Shown here piece after piece: positions 1 to 5,297 of a DNA stretch of 5,297 nucleotides. Every line of letters starts with the position of its first letter. The first letter of the stretch is position 1. The stretch comes from Lachnospiraceae bacterium (GTDB taxonomy: Bacteria; Bacillota; Clostridia; Lachnospirales; Lachnospiraceae): assembly GCA_003535955.1 (NCBI GenBank), contig DPZM01000152.1, forward strand, positions 1-5,297, given 5' to 3'. A program made the translations under genes and the position numbers. The notes under the pieces were generated by a model. The model was not told the origin of the DNA. It was given only the letters and a program-made list of their open reading frames with translations, and did no database searches.

Positions 1-822
1 CTTCCCAGGCTTAAGCTTGTGGCAGCCATGATGGGTAAGGATTTTGATGATCTTAAGTCGATCAAATCGGATGAAAGCAATTCTGTAAGTGATGAACTGG
101 TAATATCGGCAAGAGGACTGGGCCACACAGGAACGGTTAAGCCTTTCGATCTTGATATACATAAGGGTGAAGTTATCGGTGTCGGCGGCCTGTTGGGAAG
201 CGGACGAAGCGAACTGGCACGCACCATATACGGTGCAGACAAGGCTAATTCCGGTACCTTAAAGGTTAAAGACCAGGAAGTTAAGATAAATCAGCCCATA
301 GATGCAATGAACCTCGGTATGGGAATGCTCCCCGATGACCGTAAGGCAGAGGGTATAATCGACGACCTTTCAATAAGAGAGAACATAATACTTGCGCTTC
401 AGAGTAAGAACGGAATGTTCAAGCTTATGACCAGACAGCAGCAGAATGAGCTTGCTGATAAATATATCGAACTTCTCTCAATAAAGACACCCAGCCGAGA
501 GACTCTCGTAAAGCAGCTTTCGGGTGGTAACCAGCAGAAGGTAATACTTGCCCGCTGGCTGGCAACCAATCCTGATTTCCTTATCCTTGATGAGCCTACA
601 AGAGGTATCGATGTAGGTACCAAGACCGAGATCCAGAAGCTGGTACTTGAACTTGCCAAGGAAGGTAAATCCATTATGTTCATCTCTTCCGAGATATCGG
701 AGATGCTTCGTACCTGTTCCCGCATGATAATCATGAGAGACGGGGAGAAGGTTGATGAACTTGACGGTGACCTTACGGAAGAACGTGTAATGAAATCGAT
801 AGCGGGAGGTGACAACAAATAA
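1..822 (+). CDS. ytfR: Sugar ABC transporter ATP-binding protein, YtfR/MglA/RbsA type (5'-truncated, C-terminal half)
   Basis: This is the cytoplasmic ATPase subunit that powers sugar import through the two permeases encoded next. Reading is open from base 1 in frame (LPRLKL, then VAAMMGK), so the gene enters from the left. The GTG at 19 and the ATGs at 28 and 31 are internal codons, not starts. Family members are about 500 aa with two fused ABC domains; the 273 codons here are the end of the first half's linker plus the second ABC domain. Visible motifs are a degenerate Walker A GLLGSGRS (187-210; Arg replaces the usual Lys), the PDDRK segment in place of a normal Q-loop (about 331-345), the signature LSGGNQQKV (517-543) and Walker B LILDEPT (580-600). 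The SSE after Walker B lacks the usual His. These losses are normal for domain 2 in this family, where domain 1 supplies the canonical site. The linker LPRLKLVAAMMGK resembles YtfR. The family is certain; orthology to ytfR rests on the neighbours. Confidence 0.93.
   Translation, partial: LPRLKLVAAMMGKDFDDLKSIKSDESNSVSDELVISARGLGHTGTVKPFDLDIHKGEVIGVGGLLGSGRSELARTIYGADKANSGTLKVKDQEVKINQPIDAMNLGMGMLPDDRKAEGIIDDLSIRENIILALQSKNGMFKLMTRQQQNELADKYIELLSIKTPSRETLVKQLSGGNQQKVILARWLATNPDFLILDEPTRGIDVGTKTEIQKLVLELAKEGKSIMFISSEISEMLRTCSRMIIMRDGEKVDELDGDLTEERVMKSIAGGDNK
804..812 (+). promoter_or_regulatory. Ribosome binding site of the first permease gene
   Basis: GGGAGGTGA lies inside the last codons of the ATPase gene, 9 bases before the ATG at 822. 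It is close to the full anti-Shine-Dalgarno complement. It fixes the permease start within a TAATG stop/start overlap and suggests translational coupling. Confidence 0.85.
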
Positions 823-1904
823 TGAATGTGGAATTAATGTGGAAAAAGATCAAAAAGTCACAGCTCCTGTTACCTGTTGTGGCGATGATTCTGGTAATGG
901 CCATAAACATAATACATGATGCGGCTACAGGCGCCGGTGCCTTTTCATTCTTTAAGATAACCCTGCAGCAGACCACCGGAAACGGAACCATTCTCTACGG
1001 CAGGATCATAGATATCTTAAACAGGGGTTCTGAGGCAGCCCTGCTTGCCCTTGGTATGACTCTGGTTGTATCGGCTTCGGCCGGAACGGATATTTCGGTA
1101 GGTTCGGTAATGAGCCTTTCGGCATCCTTCTGCTGTATGCTTCTTGCAGGCTACGGTGTATCGTCAACCAATGAGCTTGCTGTTCCCCTTATCGTAGGCC
1201 TTCTTGCGGCTATCCTTATGGGATGTGTATGCGGAGCCTTCAACGGACTGCTGGTTGCAAGGTTCAACATCCAGCCCATGGTCGCGACCCTTATACTGTA
1301 TTCGGCAGCACGTGCGATCGGACTGCTTCTGTGTAATGACCTTATAGTTTATGTCAGGAATGACAGCTTCGGTTTCTTCGGAAGCTTCATGGGACCGATT
1401 CCCACACCTATCATAATAACTGCCATATGCATTGCCATCCTGTCATTGATCTTAAAAAAGACAGCTCTCGGAATGTATATCCAGTCGGTTGGTATCAATT
1501 CAAGGGCTTCGCGTATCGCAGGCCTTAATTCCAAGATGATCATACATCTTGCATATATCGTATGCGGACTCTTTGCAGGTATCGCCGGTATTGTTGCTTC
1601 CTCAAGGATCACATCCGCCGATTCCAACAATATCGGTCTTTATCTTGAGATGGATGCCATCCTTGCGGTTGCCCTTGGCGGCAATTCACTTGGCGGCGGT
1701 AAGTTCTCTCTTGCAGGTTCCATAATCGGTGCTTATACCATACAGGCCATAACCACGACCCTGTACGCACTGGGTGTTTCAACCAACCAGGCACCTGTGT
1801 TCAAGGCTATAATAGTCATAATAATAGTAGCTATACAGGCACCGCCCGTTAAGGCATTTGTAAGAAAGAGAAAATTAAGCAAAACATCAAAGGGGGTGGC
1901 ATAA
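822..1904 (+). CDS. ytfT: Sugar ABC transporter permease, YtfT-like
   Basis: One of two membrane subunits that form the sugar channel of the importer (branched-chain/ribose-type permease family, BPD_transp_2). The 360-aa length is slightly above the usual 320-345. A basic N-terminus (WKKIKK) leads into a first membrane helix at about residues 14-31. Further hydrophobic segments lie near 72-87, 95-112, 120-140, 152-170, 194-211, 240-260, 279-290, 296-315 and 328-340. Family motifs are IDILNRG (63-69), GTDISVGS (88-95; GIDLSVG is usual), FNIQP (148-152), KTALGM (213-218), VGIN (223-226), and SADSNNIGLYLEMDAILAV (265-283). The last three closely match my memory of E. coli YtfT (KTALGMFIEAVGIN, GADANNAGLWLELDAILAV). 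The start is set by the Shine-Dalgarno site at 804-812; the A of its ATG is the last base of the ATPase stop codon. The C-terminal tail is short and basic (RKRKLSK), as expected for a cytoplasmic end. Confidence 0.92.
   Translation: MNVELMWKKIKKSQLLLPVVAMILVMAINIIHDAATGAGAFSFFKITLQQTTGNGTILYGRIIDILNRGSEAALLALGMTLVVSASAGTDISVGSVMSLSASFCCMLLAGYGVSSTNELAVPLIVGLLAAILMGCVCGAFNGLLVARFNIQPMVATLILYSAARAIGLLLCNDLIVYVRNDSFGFFGSFMGPIPTPIIITAICIAILSLILKKTALGMYIQSVGINSRASRIAGLNSKMIIHLAYIVCGLFAGIAGIVASSRITSADSNNIGLYLEMDAILAVALGGNSLGGGKFSLAGSIIGAYTIQAITTTLYALGVSTNQAPVFKAIIVIIIVAIQAPPVKAFVRKRKLSKTSKGVA
1891..1896 (+). promoter_or_regulatory. Ribosome binding site of the second permease gene
   Basis: AGGGGG, within a longer AAAGGGGGTGG run at the end of the first permease gene, sits 8 bases before the ATG at 1905. 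That ATG directly abuts the previous TAA, so the two permeases are almost certainly co-translated. Confidence 0.8.
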
Positions 1905-2933
1905 ATGAAAAGCAAAAAACTTAACTTAAACAGCCACACCATACTTCTTCTTATTACCATAGTACTTTTTATAGTTTTGTATATGTTGGGATGTATCCTT
2001 TACAGCAAGAAGGGATTTACCCATTTACAGACCTTCCTTAACATACTTATAACAAATGCGGGACTAATATGTATAGCATCCGGAATGACATGTGTAATGC
2101 TCACGGCAGGAATCGATATATCGGTGGGCGGTCTTGTTGCCATGGACTGTATGATGCTCGCGGTAGGTATAAACAGTGGGATCCCGGCTCCTGTGATGGT
2201 ACTTCTTGTTATCCTGACAGGTCTTGTATTCGGACTTATGCAGGGATTTTTCGTAGGATATTTAAATATCCAGCCCTTTATCGTATCCATGGCAGGTATG
2301 TTCTTTACAAGAGGTATGACGGCAGTAATATCAACCGATCAGGTTTCGATAACCAAGGATACATCACCTCTTTATTATGCCTGGGCCAATTATAAGATCA
2401 AGCTTCCCTTTGGCGGATATGTAAACAACAAGGGTGTCTACAATGCTCCCTATATCCGTATAAATGTTGTCATTGCCCTTATCGTTCTGATTATCATATT
2501 CATTATGTTAAGGCATACCAGGTTCGGAAGGAGTCTTTATGCGGTAGGCGGTAACGAGCAGTCGGCAGCAATGATGGGTCTTAATATCAAGTCTGTTAAG
2601 CTGAGGGCTTACGTATTATCATCCTTCCTGTGTTCGATAGGTGGAATATGTTTCTCACTTAACACTATGTCGGGTTCTGTTCAGCAGGCTCTTGGTCTTG
2701 AGATGGATGCCATATCATCGGCGGTTATCGGTGGTACTCTCCTTACAGGTGGTGTTGGCAATGTGCTTGGTTCCTTCTTCGGCGTTCTCATAAACGGAAC
2801 CATATCTTCGATCGTTAAGACCAATGGTAAGCTGGCAAGTTCATGGCCCAATATATTAACAGCGGCTCTGCTCTTCCTCTTTATAGTTATACAGAGTATA
2901 TTTGCCGCTGTACGTAGCAAGAAGATCCGCTGA
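1905..2933 (+). CDS. yjfF: Sugar ABC transporter permease, YjfF-like
   Basis: Second membrane subunit of the same importer, also of the BPD_transp_2 family, expected to pair with the preceding permease as a heterodimer. It is 342 aa, normal for the family. The N-terminus is basic (MKSKKLN), with a first helix at about residues 12-33. Further hydrophobic segments lie near 47-68, 74-89, 94-116, 125-143, 185-202, 234-252, 268-280, 285-301 and 317-335. Motifs are GIDISVGG (69-76), NIQPFIVSMAGMFFTRG (121-137), HTRFGR (204-209), YAVGGNEQSA (212-221), LEMDAI (265-270) and IGGTLLTGGVGNVLGS (275-290). AGMFFxRG and IGGTLLxGGVGxVLG are, as I recall, hallmarks of YjfF rather than YtfT or RbsC. The ATG follows the previous stop with no gap and has a strong ribosome site. 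Residues about 150-180 (KDTSPLYYAWANYKIK and on) form a hydrophilic loop a little longer than in the E. coli protein. Confidence 0.92.
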   Translation: MKSKKLNLNSHTILLLITIVLFIVLYMLGCILYSKKGFTHLQTFLNILITNAGLICIASGMTCVMLTAGIDISVGGLVAMDCMMLAVGINSGIPAPVMVLLVILTGLVFGLMQGFFVGYLNIQPFIVSMAGMFFTRGMTAVISTDQVSITKDTSPLYYAWANYKIKLPFGGYVNNKGVYNAPYIRINVVIALIVLIIIFIMLRHTRFGRSLYAVGGNEQSAAMMGLNIKSVKLRAYVLSSFLCSIGGICFSLNTMSGSVQQALGLEMDAISSAVIGGTLLTGGVGNVLGSFFGVLINGTISSIVKTNGKLASSWPNILTAALLFLFIVIQSIFAAVRSKKIR

Positions 2934-2937
2934 TGTA

Positions 2938-2966
2938 TATACAGAAAAGAATTTCTTTAGTATAAT
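2938..2966 (+). promoter_or_regulatory. Candidate sigma-A-like promoter for the binding-protein gene
   Basis: A perfect -10 hexamer TATAAT (2961-2966) is preceded, across exactly 17 bases, by TATACA (2938-2943), which matches TTGACA at 4 of 6 positions. It lies in the 40-base gap after the second permease. The distance from TATAAT to the ATG at 2974 is 7 bases, so transcription would start at or next to that ATG. A/T-rich gaps can give such matches by chance. Confidence 0.45.
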
Positions 2967-2973
2967 GGCAGCT

Positions 2974-4023
2974 ATGAAAAAATCTATATCAAGAGCAGTA
3001 ATGTTGATAACACTTATTTCTATGACATTTACCGGGTGTAGTAATGCACCCGGTAATTCTGCTGTAAACAAAACAGGTGATCAGGCAGCTGAAAAGAGCA
3101 TTATCAGTGTCGGTTTTTCACAGGTCGGAGCCGAATCCGACTGGAGGAACATTAATACCGAGTCCATGAAGGCGGCATTTTCACCCGAGAACGGATTTGA
3201 CCTTATATATGATGACGGCCAGCAAAAGCAGCAGAATCAGATAACGGCAATACGTACCTTCATACAGAAGGAGGTTGACTATATAGTCTTGGCACCGGTT
3301 ATCGAGGACGGATGGAATACTGTCCTTACAGAGGCAAAAGATGCAGGTATTCCCGTAATCCTGGTAGACAGGATGGTTAACGTGGATGATCCCGATCTTT
3401 TTACATGCTGGGTCGGATCAGACTTTGAACTTGAAGGGAAAAAGGTCTGTGAATGGCTTAATGAATACTGCAAATCCAATCATATCTATCCAAGTGATAT
3501 AAATATCGTAAATATCAAGGGAACGGAAGGTGCATCGGCGGAGCTTGGAAGGACCAAGTCGCTCAGGGCAGCCGTTAATGAATACGGGTGGAACCTGCTT
3601 GATGAGAGATCGGGTGACTTTACCCAGGCCAAGGGAAGGGAAGTAATGTCAAGGTTCTTACGCCAGTATGATGACATAAACGTTGTCTACTGCGAAAATG
3701 ATAATGAGGCCTTTGGTGCGATAGATGCGATAGAGGCGGAAGGTAAGACCGTCGGAAGTGATATAAGGCACGGTGAGATAATGGTCCTGGCCTTTGACGG
3801 GTCCAGCGACCAGGCTGTCGAAGCCGTTAGGGACGGTAAGATTTCCTGTATAGGTGAATGCAATCCACTGCACGGACCGAGGGTTGAGAAGATCATCAAA
3901 AACTTAAGGGATGGGATCACTCCCGATAAATATGAATATGTTGATGAGGATATCTTCAGTGCCGATGACAGTGTAAGGAGTGTAAAAATAGACGGGAAAG
4001 CCTATCCGGTAACAGTTCCTTAG
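2974..4023 (+). CDS. ytfQ: Sugar ABC transporter substrate-binding lipoprotein, YtfQ-like
   Basis: Extracytoplasmic receptor that would capture the sugar and deliver it to the adjacent permeases (periplasmic-binding protein fold type I). From the ATG at 2974 it is 349 aa. The signal peptide is KK, then a hydrophobic stretch (8-20), then TGC with the lipidation Cys at 22, so it should be anchored to the outer face of the membrane. A polar linker (23-42) precedes the domain. Motifs are GFSQVGAESDWR (47-58), DGQQKQQNQI (81-90), LAPV (106-109), VDR (131-133), GTEGAS (183-188), SGDFTQAKGREVM (213-225), ENDN (241-244) and FDG (274-276). GFSQVGxES.WR, DGQQKQxNQI and SGDFTxxKGxEVM closely match E. 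coli YtfQ, the galactofuranose-binding protein, so a furanose ligand is likely but unproven. An in-frame ATG at 2965 and a TTG at 2902 are alternative starts. I prefer 2974 because it gives a standard signal peptide; no start has a clear Shine-Dalgarno site. Confidence 0.9.
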   Translation: MKKSISRAVMLITLISMTFTGCSNAPGNSAVNKTGDQAAEKSIISVGFSQVGAESDWRNINTESMKAAFSPENGFDLIYDDGQQKQQNQITAIRTFIQKEVDYIVLAPVIEDGWNTVLTEAKDAGIPVILVDRMVNVDDPDLFTCWVGSDFELEGKKVCEWLNEYCKSNHIYPSDINIVNIKGTEGASAELGRTKSLRAAVNEYGWNLLDERSGDFTQAKGREVMSRFLRQYDDINVVYCENDNEAFGAIDAIEAEGKTVGSDIRHGEIMVLAFDGSSDQAVEAVRDGKISCIGECNPLHGPRVEKIIKNLRDGITPDKYEYVDEDIFSADDSVRSVKIDGKAYPVTVP

Positions 4024-4055
4024 CCGATCCTCTCCGATCTGTCATAAGCCAACTC

Positions 4056-4094
4056 AAAAAGTATAAGTATAAGCCACCGGGAAACCGATGGCTT
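4056..4094 (-). terminator. Same hairpin read leftward, weak terminator for the HD-GYP gene
   Basis: On the minus strand the 4071-4094 hairpin begins one base after the HD-GYP stop codon. It is followed by T-rich but interrupted sequence (TTATACTTATACTTTTT). It could work as a bidirectional terminator, though its U-tract is poorer than on the + strand and the terminating ribosome would cover part of the stem. Confidence 0.45.
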
Positions 4095-4097
4095 TTT
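4071..4097 (+). terminator. Intrinsic terminator of the transporter operon
   Basis: AAGCCACCGG (4071-4080) pairs with CCGATGGCTT (4085-4094) around a GAAA tetraloop (4081-4084). The stem is 10 positions with a single C/A mismatch (4077/4088). The T-run 4093-4097 follows at once. It lies 47 bases after the binding-protein stop, and its T-run overlaps the stop codon of the convergent gene. Confidence 0.8.
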
Positions 4098-5178
4098 AAA
4101 CGAATGTTTCTATATAGATATCAGGCTCCTTGGATAAGTCAACAAAGCGGTTCCTGCATTGGATCATGGGTCTTGAAAGGGCTGTCTTGTTCATGAAGAC
4201 GACCTCGCCTTCCATACCGTTGTTAAGCCTTACCCGGTTCTTGATATAGGTGCTTGCTATGTGCTCAAGAAAGACAAGGATGAACTTACTTTCATACTTA
4301 TTAAGGCCCTCTGACTCGAAAATGCCGATAACCTTGAAGGGACATAGAGGACCCCTGTAAACACGGGCAGCTGTCATGGCATCATAGACATCCGCTATTG
4401 CAACTATTTTGGCGTATTTGTTTATCTTATCGCCTGTAAGTCCAAGCGGATAACCCGTCCCGTCGCACCGCTCATGGTGCATAAGGGCGGCTTCCCTTAT
4501 ATCATTATTGATATTGTCATAGTTTTTAAGGATATTGTATCCCTGAAGAGTGTGGGTCTTTACTATATTATATTCATTCGGTGTGAGCTTATCGGGCTTG
4601 CGGATGATATTGTCTGGGACCACAAGCTTGCCTATGTCATGGAGAAGACCGCACAGGGTAAGCTTCTCTACCTCTGAAGGCGGGAGCTTAAGCCACTTGG
4701 CAAAGACATTGCAGATAAGACCGACATTTATCGAATGGGCATAGGTCAGATCATCATACTGCCGCATATTATGGAGCATGTCAAAGATGGACACGCTTGT
4801 TGACTGGGTGGCCATGAGATTAGCAATATGATCAAAGAGTTCCTCGGTATTTATCGGGGCCCTGTCATCGACTATCGACCTTAAATTCTGCTTGAATTCC
4901 TCTGTTGTTGCGATAAAGGTCTTCTCGAATTCCTTGAATTCCTTGCTTGCCTTGACCCTCTCCGAATAAGAGGGCAGATCAAATTGACTCACTTCTTCTG
5001 GGACAGGAGGGACTTCATCCTTGATCCTTACTGCGAGAACTGAGTAGAACTCAAGACGGGTTATCATCTTATCTGTAAGTACCGTATTATTCGGTACTAT
5101 CATCTGATTGTTATACGAATATACATCCTCGGCAGTGGTCATCCCCGGGTGTAGTTCGGATGTCCTAACACGTTTCAT
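4096..5178 (-). CDS. HD-GYP domain protein, predicted cyclic-di-GMP phosphodiesterase
   Basis: Predicted soluble enzyme (360 aa, no membrane segment or signal peptide) that degrades the second messenger c-di-GMP. The HD-GYP domain spans about residues 130-315. Visible core residues are H148 (AHSINVG), H180-D181 with K184 (LLHDIGK), H209 (KTHTLQGY), H234-H235 (MHHE), D239-G240 and G242-Y243-P244 (DGTGYPLGL), and D263 (ADVYDAM). All expected metal-site and GYP motifs are present, so activity is likely. The N-terminal module (about 5-55, SELHPGM...DVYSYNNQMIVPNNTVLT) and the C-terminal basic/beta-like tail (315-355, VRLNNGMEGEVVFMN) flank the domain. I recall similar modules in clostridial HD-GYP proteins, function unknown. 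Residues 56-110 are charged and probably helical. There is no receiver, PAS or GAF domain, so its input signal is not evident. The start is supported by a weak AGG (5186-5188), 7 bases from the ATG, and a promoter upstream. It is convergent with the transporter genes and not co-transcribed with them. Confidence 0.93.
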   Translation of the reverse strand: MKRVRTSELHPGMTTAEDVYSYNNQMIVPNNTVLTDKMITRLEFYSVLAVRIKDEVPPVPEEVSQFDLPSYSERVKASKEFKEFEKTFIATTEEFKQNLRSIVDDRAPINTEELFDHIANLMATQSTSVSIFDMLHNMRQYDDLTYAHSINVGLICNVFAKWLKLPPSEVEKLTLCGLLHDIGKLVVPDNIIRKPDKLTPNEYNIVKTHTLQGYNILKNYDNINNDIREAALMHHERCDGTGYPLGLTGDKINKYAKIVAIADVYDAMTAARVYRGPLCPFKVIGIFESEGLNKYESKFILVFLEHIASTYIKNRVRLNNGMEGEVVFMNKTALSRPMIQCRNRFVDLSKEPDIYIETFV

Positions 5179-5215
5179 AAAATAACCTGGCCATTTAAAA
5201 CTTTTATAGTCACAT

Positions 5216-5245
5216 TTGACGAAAAAGTCACACTTTCAGTATAAA
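5216..5245 (+). promoter_or_regulatory. Possible rightward promoter overlapping the HD-GYP promoter
   Basis: On the + strand, TTGACG (5216-5221; 5 of 6) and TATAAA (5240-5245; 5 of 6) lie 18 bases apart. The -10 shares four bases with the leftward -10. It would serve a gene beyond the right edge, which cannot be seen. A separate TATAAT at 5290-5295 has no convincing -35. Confidence 0.35.
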
Positions 5246-5266
5246 AATATTAATGATAAAAGTCAA
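5238..5266 (-). promoter_or_regulatory. Promoter of the HD-GYP gene
   Basis: On the minus strand, TTGACT (5261-5266; 5 of 6 to consensus) and TATACT (5238-5243; 5 of 6) are separated by exactly 17 bases. The predicted transcription start near 5231 gives a leader of about 50 bases before the ATG at 5178. No riboswitch-like fold is apparent in that leader. Confidence 0.7.
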
Positions 5267-5289
5267 TGAGGTAAAGTCAATGAGGTAAA
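5259..5289. repeat. 14-bp tandem duplication upstream of the HD-GYP gene
   Basis: The unit AGTCAATGAGGTAA occurs twice without a gap (5261-5274 and 5275-5288). The match extends two bases left and one base right, giving 31 bases of perfect 14-base periodicity. Each unit contains, on the minus strand, TTGACT; the left copy is the proposed -35 box. Two copies are too few for a CRISPR or an iteron array, but a regulator-binding repeat or a simple slippage duplication are both possible. Confidence 0.9.
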
Positions 5290-5297
5290 TATAATTG

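Noticed and set aside
187..210. Degenerate Walker A (Arg for Lys) as a sign of a dead ATPase gene
   Set aside because: The second ABC domain of RbsA/MglA/YtfR proteins normally carries this change, and the frame is intact with signature and Walker B motifs present.
399..818. 139-codon open frame on the minus strand inside the ATPase gene
   Set aside because: It lies fully opposite a well-conserved ABC domain, and its serine-rich composition is what the reverse of that coding strand gives. There is no ribosome site and no recognisable motif.
2069..2395. 108-codon + strand open frame inside the second permease gene
   Set aside because: It is out of frame within a clearly conserved permease, and its Arg/Tyr/Gly-rich product is typical of a frame-shifted shadow.
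2902..2973. TTG start at 2902 giving a binding protein 24 residues longer and overlapping the permease gene
   Set aside because: The extra residues would put a charged stretch before a normal lipoprotein signal peptide. No ribosome site supports it.
4474..4744. Two overlapping small + strand frames of 64-67 codons
   Set aside because: Both lie opposite the core catalytic motifs of the HD-GYP gene and show no independent coding sign.
4096..5178. HD-GYP gene as a functional part of the sugar transport operon
   Set aside because: It is on the opposite strand, separated by a terminator, and has its own promoter; nearness alone is not evidence of a joint system.
5179..5231. A c-di-GMP riboswitch in the leader of the HD-GYP gene
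   Set aside because: The leader predicted from the promoter is only about 50 bases, too short for GEMM-I/II aptamers, and no such conserved core is visible.
5259..5289. CRISPR or iteron array
   Set aside because: Only two directly abutting 14-base copies without spacers, next to a promoter.

Overview
The window reads as a chromosomal segment of a Gram-positive, low- to mid-GC anaerobe, most likely a Clostridia/Lachnospiraceae-type bacterium. The reasons are a lipoprotein (not periplasmic) solute-binding protein, strong G-rich Shine-Dalgarno sites in the operon, sigma-A-like promoters, and an HD-GYP protein with the N- and C-terminal modules I associate with Clostridia. The genus cannot be fixed from the sequence alone.

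Bases 1-4023 (+ strand) hold a furanose-type sugar ABC importer. Four parts lie in a row. First is the C-terminal half of a double-ATPase protein (YtfR/MglA/RbsA type), cut by the left edge. Then come two different membrane permeases (YtfT-like and YjfF-like), packed with a 1-bp overlap and a 0-bp gap. Last is a lipoprotein substrate-binding protein of YtfQ type. Every subunit resembles its counterpart in the E. coli galactofuranose transporter YtfQ-YtfR-YtfT-YjfF more than the ribose or xylose systems, so uptake of a furanose sugar (galactofuranose or similar) is the best guess. The binding protein comes last rather than first. It has no visible Shine-Dalgarno site, but a perfect TATAAT lies 7 bases before its ATG, so it may have its own promoter and a leaderless mRNA.

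Bases 4024-4095 are a short convergent intergenic region with a GNRA-loop terminator hairpin. Its T-run overlaps the stop codon of the opposing gene.

Bases 4096-5178 (- strand) encode a soluble HD-GYP protein, a predicted cyclic-di-GMP phosphodiesterase with all core motifs intact. It is convergent with the transporter and not in its operon, so a functional link is only conjecture.

Bases 5179-5297 form the upstream region of the HD-GYP gene. It holds a good leftward promoter (TTGACT-17-TATACT), a perfect 14-bp tandem duplication that copies the -35 box, four AGTCA motifs, and a possible rightward promoter overlapping the leftward one. I see no mobile element, CRISPR array, tRNA or rRNA. I do not see a clearly new system; the most unusual points are the possible leaderless binding-protein gene and the compact repeat-bearing upstream region.
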